From contig NZ_SJPM01000013.1 of the NCBI RefSeq assembly GCF_007859915.1, forward strand, positions 62,001 to 126,000: a DNA stretch of 64,000 nucleotides, read 5' to 3'. The notes under the pieces were generated by a model. It was not told the DNA's origin. It searched no databases and worked only from the letters and a program-made list of their open reading frames with translations. Below are positions 18,454 to 27,409 of the stretch, piece by piece. Within the stretch, counting starts at the first letter, position 1, and every line of letters begins with the position of its first letter. The position numbers and the translations under genes were made by a program. This DNA comes from Neorhodopirellula pilleata. Its GTDB lineage: Bacteria; Planctomycetota; Planctomycetia; Pirellulales; Pirellulaceae.

Positions 18454-21400
18454 ATGAAATATTCACCGACCTCCATGAACTATCTCGGGATGTTAAAACA
18501 CCTGTTCATCGTCACGTTTTGTGTGGTATTGATTTGCACGGTCGCGGATGCCGACGAGGGCATGATCGGCAAATGGAGTTTCGGATCCGAGGAAACGATC
18601 CCTTTTGAGATCAACGGCGATGTCAAACGGGACCAAACCGGCCCACGTCCGCCGGAGTTTCCGGATCTTCCCAGCGACAACACCGCGTTGCGGTTCGGTG
18701 GCAAGGGATATGTGTTCATTCCGACCGCCGACGAGCCAACGCGTTTTCAATTTCAACAAGATGATGAGATTACGATCGAGGCGTTCGTCAAGTTAGACAA
18801 AACCCGAGATGGTCATCAGATGTACGTGATCGGCAAGGGACGCTCCGGATCACCAAGATTCCCCAAAGACAACCAGAACTGGGCATTACGAACGACGTCC
18901 CAAAACGGCGTCGCGAAACTTAGTTTTCTGTTTGCGACCGAACCGACTTCGAGCGACAAGCATTGGCACCGCTGGACAAGCACGGAGGGTTTTCGCATTT
19001 CATCGGGTTGGCATCATATCGCCGTCGGATACCAATTTGGCGATCCGGAATCGATCCGAGGTTGGATCGATGGACAAAGGGTCGAGGGCGTGTGGGACAT
19101 GGGCGGAGCAACTAAGTTGCCTCCCGTGGTCGATGAAGACGAAGTTTGGATCGGTTCGGCGAGTCGCGGCAACAACAGCAATAGCTTTTCGGGTTGGATC
19201 GACGAGGTTGCCGTGCATCGCATGATCCTCAGTGATGATGTTCTCGCTACGCGAACCCCGCCGCGCGACGGACCGCTCAAGACCGTTGCTCTGCCTGCGG
19301 TAATGCCGGACATGACCTTGCCCGATCCAAACCGCGTTCTCGTCACGTTTCACGAGGGGCTCGGCGACGCGGGTCGATGGTTGGTCGAAGGCGAAACGTG
19401 GCCGGACGAAACAACACGATGGTCGACGTCTTCGTTCTTGCTACCTCGGATGCCGGCCCGATTTGACGCTCAGGGATCGCGAGTACTATGGGATTCGCCG
19501 GTGCTGGTTCGGATTGCTGGTGATTTTCGATTGCCCGCCGGGACTCATCGCATGCTGTTGCGGGCACGATCGCTGAGCCGATTGTGGATCGATGGAAAAT
19601 TAGTGGCGACGACTCAACCGTTGCGGCGGCGGGGTGGGAATCTGGAACCGATCGTTCCGCCTGCCGAACCTCCCTTTCCCGGTGGACGACGCGCCGGTTT
19701 CGTTCAACAAGAAGCGATCGTCGAACATACCGTTGAATCCGACTCCACCCGATCCCGGGTCGTTTTGGAATTCGTTGTGGGCGGCAACGGGCTGCGAGTC
19801 GAGTCGGGCGAGGTGTGCGTTGCCATCCAACCCGAAGGCAGCGGCGACTTCTTGATTCTTTCGCCGACAGACACGATGCCGTTAACCGACGCAGCGGTCG
19901 AACAGGCTTTGCCGCAAATCGAAGCGTCGCTGGTTAGCTTGGAAGATTCCGATCGAAGACGGGCTGCCGCGTCGGAGGACGACTATTGGGACCAACGTCA
20001 CCAGGCCGCTCGCGAGTTGGTGAAAAGCTCATCGAACGAACAGCATTCGATCGACGCGTTCATCAAGTCCAAAATAGTGAAGGCCGTCAAACGTCAGGCC
20101 GACGCGAAAGCACTTCAAGATGCCGAAACGTTTCATTCGGAAGTGTTGCCGATTTTGCGAGACCAGTGCTTCCGATGTCACGGTCAAAAACAAAAAGGCG
20201 GGTTGCGGTTGGATCATCGCGACGAAATGTTGAAGCCGGGTGAATCGGAACAGCTCGCGGTCGTCCCTTTTGATCCCGATGCGAGCGAACTAATCGTTCA
20301 GGTTCGTGACCGCGCGATGCCACCGACCGACGAAGGGTTGACCGACGCTCAAATCAGCACACTTGAAAATTGGGTCGCCGCTGGTGCCGTTTGGCCTGAG
20401 CCGATTGTTGATTCGGCCAAGCTTCAGCCGTCACCGCTCATCGATGACGCCGCGTTCATTCGCCGCTTGCATCTCGATACGATCGGAATCCCGCCGACTG
20501 CCGCCGAAGCCAAGGCCTTCTTGTCCGATACAAGCCAAGACAAGCGACTCCGGTGGATCGACAAGTTGCTGCGAGACGATCGCTATGCGGATCACTGGGT
20601 CAGTTTGTTCATGGACTTGCTGGCCGAGAATCCTGCGTTACTCAACCCATCGATGGGCAGTACCGGACCGTTCCGATGGTTCTTGCATGACTCGCTCAAA
20701 GACAACATGGCGTTGGATCGCATGGTTACGAATTTAATCCTAATGCGTGGCGATCAACACGCCGGCGGCAGTGCCGGTTTCGAGCTGGCAGGAGAGAATG
20801 ATTCGCCGATGGCGGCGAAAGCGCACCTGTTGTCGTCGGCATTCTTGGGCATCGAGATGAAGTGTGCGAAGTGTCATGATTCGCCCTACCATTCGACAAC
20901 CCAAGAGGACCTTTATTCTCTTGCCGCAATGCTTGGACGTCGCCCACTGACGCCACCAAAAACCAGTCGAGTGCCGGATGCGTTTTTCGAAAGCAAGGAA
21001 CGTGAGTCGCTCATCAGTGTCACGATGGATTTCTCGCATCCGGCTCAAGCTTCCTGGCCGTTTGATGATTTGATTTCATCGGATTCTTCCGCACCGGCAA
21101 AGTCTTTCGAAACATGGTTACGGAAGCCCGAGGACACTCGCGAGCAAGCCGCGTTGATGTTCACATCCATTGCTAACGAGCGTTTTCCGCGGGTTTTGGT
21201 CAACCACTTATGGAAACGGCTCATCGGCACGGGTCTTGTTGAACCGGTCGACGATTGGGAAGGTAAGACACCCAGCCACCCGGAATTGCTCAATTGGCTG
21301 GGGAATGAACTTGTCCTGCATGACTATGACATCAAACACATCATGCGATTGATCATGCGGTCGGATTTGTATCAACGCGAAGCGATCGGCGACAATGCGA

Positions 21401-22164
21401 CCGATTCGGAAGAACAACGCTACTTTGCTGCACCGGATCGGCGGCGTCTCTCGGCGGAGCAAGTGGTCGATTCGCTGTTTCATTGCACCGGTTCGACGAT
21501 GAATGTCGAAGAGCTGACGTTCGTGCACGATGGCTCACTTCCCGAATCCAAGCGACTCTCTTTAGGCGTTCCCCATCGCGCATGGATGTTTTGCGGGTTA
21601 CAAAACGAACGTGACCGTCCGAGTCTTTCGATGCCACGAGCCCAAGTCGTCGTTGACGTTCTCGACGCTTTCGGTTGGACGGGAGCAAGACAAAACCCGA
21701 TCGCCCTTCGGGACACGGATCCCAACGTGTTGCAACCCGGAATCCTTGCCAACGGAACTCTGACATCGAATTTGACACGAGCGTCTGCGGGAAGCGAACT
21801 CGCGGAACTGGCAATTCAAACCGCCGACGCCGAGAGCTTGCTCGAATCCTTGTTTCTGCGATTCCTGTCCAGATTCCCATCGGACACCGAACGCGAGAAG
21901 TTCACTCTCGCTTTGGCGACCGGATTCGAAGACCGAATCCTCCCCGATGCCGAGTTCAGCGAGGTGCCTGCGGACGAGCCCTTGCCCGTCGTCACCTGGA
22001 CGAATCACCTCGTCGGCGAAGCGAACGAAATCCAGCAAGAGATCCAACGACGCGTGCAACGCGGCCCAGCGCCGGATCCCAGGTTACGCCCGCAATGGCG
22101 TATGATGTACGAAGATGTCGTTTGGAGTTTGATCAACCATAATGAGTTTGTTTGGGTACCTTGA
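18454..22164 (+). CDS. LamG / cytochrome c / DUF1549 / DUF1553 giant exported protein
   Basis: Start ATG 18454 (alternatives 18475 and 18490) gives about 1236 residues with a signal sequence (LFIVTFCVVLICTVADAD). The order is a LamG/concanavalin-like domain (about 40-270), then a PA14-like or carbohydrate-binding-like stretch containing GTHRMLLRARSLSRLWIDG. Next come a planctomycete cytochrome c (RDQCFRCHGQKQKGGLRLD, near 570), DUF1549 (FIRRLHLDTIGIPPTAAEA), an extra haem-type CAKCHDSPYH, and a DUF1553 tail (SAEQVVDSLFHCTG). This is a hallmark planctomycete family of unknown role. It is followed by its usual partner, a DUF1501 gene, 28 bp downstream. Confidence 0.92.
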   Translation: MKYSPTSMNYLGMLKHLFIVTFCVVLICTVADADEGMIGKWSFGSEETIPFEINGDVKRDQTGPRPPEFPDLPSDNTALRFGGKGYVFIPTADEPTRFQFQQDDEITIEAFVKLDKTRDGHQMYVIGKGRSGSPRFPKDNQNWALRTTSQNGVAKLSFLFATEPTSSDKHWHRWTSTEGFRISSGWHHIAVGYQFGDPESIRGWIDGQRVEGVWDMGGATKLPPVVDEDEVWIGSASRGNNSNSFSGWIDEVAVHRMILSDDVLATRTPPRDGPLKTVALPAVMPDMTLPDPNRVLVTFHEGLGDAGRWLVEGETWPDETTRWSTSSFLLPRMPARFDAQGSRVLWDSPVLVRIAGDFRLPAGTHRMLLRARSLSRLWIDGKLVATTQPLRRRGGNLEPIVPPAEPPFPGGRRAGFVQQEAIVEHTVESDSTRSRVVLEFVVGGNGLRVESGEVCVAIQPEGSGDFLILSPTDTMPLTDAAVEQALPQIEASLVSLEDSDRRRAAASEDDYWDQRHQAARELVKSSSNEQHSIDAFIKSKIVKAVKRQADAKALQDAETFHSEVLPILRDQCFRCHGQKQKGGLRLDHRDEMLKPGESEQLAVVPFDPDASELIVQVRDRAMPPTDEGLTDAQISTLENWVAAGAVWPEPIVDSAKLQPSPLIDDAAFIRRLHLDTIGIPPTAAEAKAFLSDTSQDKRLRWIDKLLRDDRYADHWVSLFMDLLAENPALLNPSMGSTGPFRWFLHDSLKDNMALDRMVTNLILMRGDQHAGGSAGFELAGENDSPMAAKAHLLSSAFLGIEMKCAKCHDSPYHSTTQEDLYSLAAMLGRRPLTPPKTSRVPDAFFESKERESLISVTMDFSHPAQASWPFDDLISSDSSAPAKSFETWLRKPEDTREQAALMFTSIANERFPRVLVNHLWKRLIGTGLVEPVDDWEGKTPSHPELLNWLGNELVLHDYDIKHIMRLIMRSDLYQREAIGDNATDSEEQRYFAAPDRRRLSAEQVVDSLFHCTGSTMNVEELTFVHDGSLPESKRLSLGVPHRAWMFCGLQNERDRPSLSMPRAQVVVDVLDAFGWTGARQNPIALRDTDPNVLQPGILANGTLTSNLTRASAGSELAELAIQTADAESLLESLFLRFLSRFPSDTEREKFTLALATGFEDRILPDAEFSEVPADEPLPVVTWTNHLVGEANEIQQEIQRRVQRGPAPDPRLRPQWRMMYEDVVWSLINHNEFVWVP

Positions 22165-22192
22165 GTGCCTGCCCGGAAAAGGAATTGAAACC

Positions 22193-23482
22193 ATGAACAC
22201 CCCCATCAATCGTCGTCGTTGGTTGGCTGCGGCGACCGCATCGACCGGATGCCTACTCGCCCAAGGCGAGGGCCGAGCATCGCAGACGTCGTCGCGTCCT
22301 GCTGGTCGCGCCGAACATGTCATTTCAATCTGGCTCGGTGGCGGAATGGGACAGATCGACACGTTCGACCCCAAACGCATCGGCGACCCGAAGGCCAAGA
22401 AACCAGGCAGTTACTATTCCCCCATCGACACGGCTGTCGAAGGCGTGCAGGTCTGCGAGCATTTGCCACGGATGGCCGCACAGATGGAACGCATTACGGC
22501 CGTCCGCTCGGTAAACCACGGCGTCATCGACGAACACGCCGCCGCGACCAATCGAATGCATACCGGGCGCGATATCAGCGGAACGGTGACCTATCCCTCG
22601 ATCGGATCGATCATTGCCAACCAACGAGGTGCGATCGGCGATGGCGTTCCGCCTTACGTGCTTATCGGATATCCCAACGTTACCCGCGGTCCCGGTTTTC
22701 TCGGTGCACAAAGTGGTTACCTCTATTTGACGGATACCAGTCGTGGTCCCGCCGGATTGTCCCGGCCCGATGGAATCACGGCGGATCGACAGGCTCGTCG
22801 CGAAGCCTTCCTTGAGACACTGCGATACGCTGGCAAAACCGCCGCCGATCAACGTTTGAAAGATTACGACGCGGCGATCCAACAAAGCCTGAAACTCAGC
22901 GGCCCGGAATTCTCCAGCGTCTTCGATTTGGGTCGCGAAAGCGATTCGCTGCGAAACGAGTACGGCGGGGAGTTCGGCCAGCGTTGTTTGTTAAGCCGTC
23001 GTCTGGTCGAACGCGGGGTGCGGTTTGTCGAAGTCTCGCACAATCTCAACTTCCTTAACGGTGCCGGATGGGATGTTCATAACGCAGGGATCGTCGATCA
23101 GCATCGACTGATTGCGGAACTCGATCATGCGGTCGCGACACTCATTACCGATCTCGAGCGAGTTGACATGCTCGACAAGACCCTCATCATGATCACCACT
23201 GAATTCGGACGTCCACCCGAGTTCGACAGCGGAGGCGGACGCGGTCATCAAGGTAAAGCGTTCACGTGCGTGTTGGCCGGAGGCGGCTTGCGGCACTGTG
23301 GCGCCTATGGTCAAACGGACGAACTTTCCAAAACAATCCTCGCCGATCCTGTGAGCGTTCCAGACTTCTTTGCAACCGTCTGCTCAGCCCTACAAGTAGA
23401 TCATGCCAAGACGCTCTACGACGGCGATCGCCCCGTCCCCATCACCGACAACGGTACCCCGATCGCGAAGCTGTTCGGCTGA
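22193..23482 (+). CDS. DUF1501 (sulfatase-like fold) exported protein
   Basis: The start is ATG 22193, preceded by AAAAGGAATTG as ribosome-binding site; an in-frame ATG at 22142 overlaps the upstream gene. The 429-residue protein carries a Tat-like signal (NRRRWLAAATASTG). HVISIWLGGGMGQIDTFDPK and the late segment LIMITTEFGRPPEFDSGGGRGHQGKAF match DUF1501, which is related to alkaline phosphatases and sulfatases. The second segment carries candidate metal ligands. The substrate is unknown. The pairing with DUF1549/DUF1553 is the standard planctomycete arrangement, so the two products probably act together at the cell surface. Confidence 0.92.
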   Translation: MNTPINRRRWLAAATASTGCLLAQGEGRASQTSSRPAGRAEHVISIWLGGGMGQIDTFDPKRIGDPKAKKPGSYYSPIDTAVEGVQVCEHLPRMAAQMERITAVRSVNHGVIDEHAAATNRMHTGRDISGTVTYPSIGSIIANQRGAIGDGVPPYVLIGYPNVTRGPGFLGAQSGYLYLTDTSRGPAGLSRPDGITADRQARREAFLETLRYAGKTAADQRLKDYDAAIQQSLKLSGPEFSSVFDLGRESDSLRNEYGGEFGQRCLLSRRLVERGVRFVEVSHNLNFLNGAGWDVHNAGIVDQHRLIAELDHAVATLITDLERVDMLDKTLIMITTEFGRPPEFDSGGGRGHQGKAFTCVLAGGGLRHCGAYGQTDELSKTILADPVSVPDFFATVCSALQVDHAKTLYDGDRPVPITDNGTPIAKLFG

Positions 23483-23562
23483 AAAAACGGTCGAGGATAA
23501 CGTCCGGATTTCCGAACCCCACACGCAACGGTGTGTTGAATTAATCGGATGCCGAATCACGG

Positions 23563-23591
23563 CAATTAGCCGATGGGCGTTAGCCCCGGTT
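23563..23591 (+). repeat. 29-bp repeat, inverted partner of 27248-27276
   Basis: This stretch (CAATTAGCCGATGGGC... to ...CCCCGGTT) is the exact reverse complement of 27248-27276. The pair brackets the first kinase gene at a distance of 3.7 kb. It sits between the DUF1501 gene and further palindromes. Confidence 0.8.
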
Positions 23592-24252
23592 GTCAAGACT
23601 TAGGGCCAAAGGCCCGGCTGTTTACCTAGCCCAGCCCTCAGGGCTGGGTTGAATGTGCGAGCGATTCGTGAAGGGCCGAAGGTCCGGCCGTTTGCTAGCG
23701 ACGTGAACAAACGGCCGGACCATTGGTCCTACCTAATAACGTGTCATCGATCACCCAGCCCTTCGGACTGGGCTAGGCAAACGGATGGGCCGTTGGCCCG
23801 AAAACCGCACTGACCTCGGCTTGCTTCTCCGAACGGCGTGGTGCCAAACTTTTAGCTCAACACGTCGGTGAGCAGGGGATCCCTTATAGTTGGATGCAGC
23901 CAAAGAATCCCTCGCTTACGCTGCGGGTTACGAAAAAAGAACAACTTCAAAAGTTGCGTGTCGGGTTACGTTATATTCAACAAGGCGTAACCCGTCGGAT
24001 TACCATTTACTTGCCCGATGAAACTTGGAAAGTTTTTTGCGATCAGATCGTGGAACGCGAACTTGCCATGCACACGATCCTCAGAACCCCAACCACCGTT
24101 ACGAACGGACTGGGTTAGCGACGACCGTAGCTCGCTTGGTTTCGTCATCGTCTCGCGTTTGGCGGGTGCGACCTACGCTTGCCATAGCATTCAATCGATT
24201 GATCGGCAATCGGATCAACACGGCACCACGAGTCTTCTGAGCATCTGTCGTC
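23592..24252. other. Gene-free stretch with palindromes
   Basis: Hairpins include CCCAGCCCTCAGGGCTGGG (23628-23646) and an inverted repeat with arms GGTCCGGCCGTTT (23681-23693) and AAACGGCCGGACC (23709-23721). A half-copy of the ATCCCTCGCTTACGC repeat lies at 23907-23932, followed by a CGGGTTACG/CGTAACCCG inverted pair. The 74-codon frame at 23894-24118 is largely translated repeat and is not called as a gene. Nothing else is recognisable upstream of the kinase start. Confidence 0.6.
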
Positions 24253-27075
24253 ATGCACGACTCCCGATCGCCCGACCCCGAATCGACCTGTCGCTCCGGT
24301 ACGCCGTCGAGTGACGAGGTCGTCGGATCGCCCGACAATGATTCGAAGAATCGCGATGGAAAATCGCCTGGAAAGAACCCGTCGAGAAAGGCCTCGTCGA
24401 GAAAGGCCTCGTCAAGGAAGGCCTCGTCGAGAAACAGCTCGTTGGGAGGCAGTCGATCACGAAAAGCTCCGCTGAATCTGCCCCCGCAAGATCCGACCAT
24501 CGGATCCGGCGCAAAAGGCTCGTCAGAAGACAAGTCTGTTGCGGTCTCAATCACGCCAAATTCTTGCGAGGAACCTTCTCGTTACGAGCGGTTGGCGGAG
24601 GTCGGACGTGGTGGATGGGGAATCGTGGAAAAAGCCTTCGATCGCCAGCTTGATCGTGAAGTGGCGGTCAAGCGGTTCTGTGACGTCAACGATGTCAGTG
24701 AACAAGAACGGCAACGGTTCTTGCACGAGGCCAAGGTCACCAGTCAGCTCCAACATCCCGGAATCGTTCCGGTCCACGAGTTGGGCGATCGACGCGATGC
24801 CTTCTATGTCATGAAGCTGCTCGATGGCATCACTCTTGCCAAGTACATTCAAGACCATCATCAAGCTATCCGGCAGACCGGTAACCAAACTCGATTTCAG
24901 TTCGGCGATTCTCTCGAACCCTTGCTGCAACGATTCGTCGACGTTTGTCACGCGGTGGCTTACGCACACCAACGTGGCGTCGTTCATCGCGATTTGAAAC
25001 CTTCTAATGTCATGATCAGCGACTTTGGCGAAACCGTCGTGTTGGACTGGGGACTCGCTCAGTCGGTCGAAAGCCGCCCGCCCGAGTCTGCGTCAACTAC
25101 CGTCCCGTCAAAGCCGGTCGGCTTGGCCGATGTCTCATCATTGTTCGAGCCCGACGGAACCGTTATCGGCACACCTGCCTACATGTCCCCCGAACAAGCG
25201 CGGGGCGAAGTGTCTCGGATCAACATTTCATCGGATTTGTACTCTCTAGGTGTTGTCCTCTACACGATCATTGCGGGTCGCCATCCCTATCAAGGGCAGT
25301 CGGTCGACTCGATCCTGCAACAAGTTCGAAACGCCGATTATCCAGATCTTCGAACCATCCAACCGCTCACACCGACGCCACTGTTATCCATCGTTCGCAA
25401 AGCGATGTCAGCGTCCCAACATGACCGGTATCCTGACGCGCAAGAGCTTGCTCAGGATGTGAGGCGGTTCATCGCGGGAGATTCGGTCTCGGTTCATCGC
25501 GAGAATGGTTTGGAACGAGCGATCCGTTGGTGCCGTCATCACCAAGGCGTTGCGGCCACTGCCGCAATCTCGACCACCGCATTGCTAGTTGCCGCTCTCG
25601 TCTTTGCAGTTTTTCTTCACCGATCGCATCGTGCCGAGCGAATCGCCCGCATTGAAGCTCAACAAGCTCACCGGGAAGCGATCCTTCAACTTGGCGAAAC
25701 GCTCGAAGCCACCGATACGTGGCTTGTCGAACTCAGTGGGTCATTGCAGTTCTACCCAGGAATGGCTTCGATCCGATCGGAACTCTTGGACCGCGCCATC
25801 GAGCAATACGAAGGAATTGCAAGCCAGAACATCGGTTTGACCGAGCAAGCCGAGACGAGTCGCGTCCTCGGAACCTTCGACTTGCGTCAATGCAGAAACG
25901 ACACCGAACAACTGGCGTTATTGGAACGGATCAAGACGCATCTTCGGTTGGGCGATCTTTACCGTCTAACGGACCAGATAGAGGACGCATGTCGGCAGTA
26001 TGCCGCGGCCGAATCTCTGCTCAACGATACTGGCGACGACGATGAGAAATGGAAAGTCAGGTTAGTGTCGGTTGGGTCGATCGAAACCAAGCTCGAGAGT
26101 CAGTTTGGGATCGAGCGGGTGAATTCGCTGATCGGACAGCTACTGCTTCCCGACTCAGCCTATACGGAGCCGCCTTCGATCGAGCGGATACATGCGGCTC
26201 GTCAGTGGCTTGACGAACAATTGTTGAACAATCTCTCGATAGATCAACCGACCTGTGACGCGGCGATGCCTCCGCTGGTCGCTCGGGCCGCGTCCGCTGC
26301 GGTACGCCTGGAACTTGCCTATCGTAACAATCTTAAGGTGCGGCGACATCACTCTTGGACCGAGCCACCGTATTTACGTGCCATCGAAATTGCGAGCTGG
26401 CTCGTCCGACAAAGAGGAACCGTTGGCGATCGACGACTTTCCGAAACCATTCAAACCGACAACTCGCGCCGGCTGCAAGATGCCGAAAACTACGAACGTG
26501 CCCAAGAAAGCTGGTCTCGGTTGATTAACGACCTTGACCAATGGATCCAGCTTGATTCAGACCGGATCGACTATTTGCAATCCAGTGCCCATGCCTTGCT
26601 GCAACGTGGCAACATTCGGGTGCGACTTGGGATGCTCCAGGAAGCCGCTGCCGATTTCAAGGATTCAATCACGCACCTCGATACCGCCTGGCGTTTGACG
26701 GACGACGATGAGTTTTATCGAGTGAACTTGGCGACCTCAAAAAACAATCTTGGGACGCTGCTTTCACGAGGCGGCCAACGAGACCCAGAGCTCGCCGGTC
26801 AGCTACTGCGGCAGTCCTTGCAGACTTACGAAGCCCTCCTGCGGGAGGAAATCACCTACGACATTCTGCATCGATATGCTCAAACTCACGCGGCTTTGTC
26901 CAACCTGATTTTCGAATCCGCCGACGCAAGTTCTCGCGCCCTAAGCATCGATCATGCGAAGAAATCACTCGACGCTTTTGAGATTCTCAAGGACTACCAA
27001 CCGCTCCAACCTGACGACGTATCCCGATGCAATCAGCTCCGCTTACGGATCGACTCGGTAGGCGACGTACAGTAA
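24253..27075 (+). CDS. PknB-like Ser/Thr protein kinase with TM segment and TPR-like tail
   Basis: This is a 940-residue protein. The first 110 residues are hydrophilic and contain four near-identical five-residue units (RKASS) at about 45-64. The kinase domain (about 111-400) has the glycine loop EVGRGGWGIVEKAF, catalytic HRDLKPSN (near 245), a DFG-equivalent DWGLAQ and GTPAYMSPEQARG, so it looks active. A transmembrane helix (AAISTTALLVAALVFAVFLH, about 435-457) leads to a long extracytoplasmic helical domain with TPR-like units (LQRGNIRVRLGMLQEAAADF). It is a transmembrane signalling kinase. The RKASS units are basic-Ser sites that could be phosphorylated; this is inference. Confidence 0.92.
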   Translation: MHDSRSPDPESTCRSGTPSSDEVVGSPDNDSKNRDGKSPGKNPSRKASSRKASSRKASSRNSSLGGSRSRKAPLNLPPQDPTIGSGAKGSSEDKSVAVSITPNSCEEPSRYERLAEVGRGGWGIVEKAFDRQLDREVAVKRFCDVNDVSEQERQRFLHEAKVTSQLQHPGIVPVHELGDRRDAFYVMKLLDGITLAKYIQDHHQAIRQTGNQTRFQFGDSLEPLLQRFVDVCHAVAYAHQRGVVHRDLKPSNVMISDFGETVVLDWGLAQSVESRPPESASTTVPSKPVGLADVSSLFEPDGTVIGTPAYMSPEQARGEVSRINISSDLYSLGVVLYTIIAGRHPYQGQSVDSILQQVRNADYPDLRTIQPLTPTPLLSIVRKAMSASQHDRYPDAQELAQDVRRFIAGDSVSVHRENGLERAIRWCRHHQGVAATAAISTTALLVAALVFAVFLHRSHRAERIARIEAQQAHREAILQLGETLEATDTWLVELSGSLQFYPGMASIRSELLDRAIEQYEGIASQNIGLTEQAETSRVLGTFDLRQCRNDTEQLALLERIKTHLRLGDLYRLTDQIEDACRQYAAAESLLNDTGDDDEKWKVRLVSVGSIETKLESQFGIERVNSLIGQLLLPDSAYTEPPSIERIHAARQWLDEQLLNNLSIDQPTCDAAMPPLVARAASAAVRLELAYRNNLKVRRHHSWTEPPYLRAIEIASWLVRQRGTVGDRRLSETIQTDNSRRLQDAENYERAQESWSRLINDLDQWIQLDSDRIDYLQSSAHALLQRGNIRVRLGMLQEAAADFKDSITHLDTAWRLTDDDEFYRVNLATSKNNLGTLLSRGGQRDPELAGQLLRQSLQTYEALLREEITYDILHRYAQTHAALSNLIFESADASSRALSIDHAKKSLDAFEILKDYQPLQPDDVSRCNQLRLRIDSVGDVQ

Positions 27076-27409
27076 TTCTTTTTGGACGGCAAACTTGGCT
27101 AACGCTGGGTTGCTAAAAGGTTGGTATTGCGGTGACTCCCGATCGCGCAAGTTTTACTCTACGACATTCTGGTTCCCCTCTCCCCCGCGAAGGAGACTGC
27201 TGACTTTATTAGCCGTTTTGGCGTTAGCCACGGTTGCGGCATCGCTGAACCGGGGCTAACGCCCATCGGCTAATTGTTGTCATTCGGTATACGACAAAAT
27301 CAACAGCCCGCAAGCCCGGTGGAAATCCATTGTCGCGTCATTGCGGCTAACCGTAAGTCGCCAAGACTAGCAGTTCCTGAGGGTTGCTTCCGAACCTCAT
27401 CCAACGTAC
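27076..27409. other. Intergenic stretch with dispersed repeat
   Basis: This region separates the kinase gene from the convergent receptor gene. It contains the inverted partner of the 29-bp repeat (27248-27276). A related partial copy just upstream (GGCGTTAGCCACGGTTG) allows a local hairpin. No coding or promoter signal was found. Confidence 0.5.

Noticed and set aside
23894..24118. 74-codon ORF before the first kinase
   Set aside because: Its N-terminal part is translated ATCCCTCGCTTACGC repeat and the middle covers a CGGGTTACG/CGTAACCCG palindrome; no family or clear ribosome-binding site.
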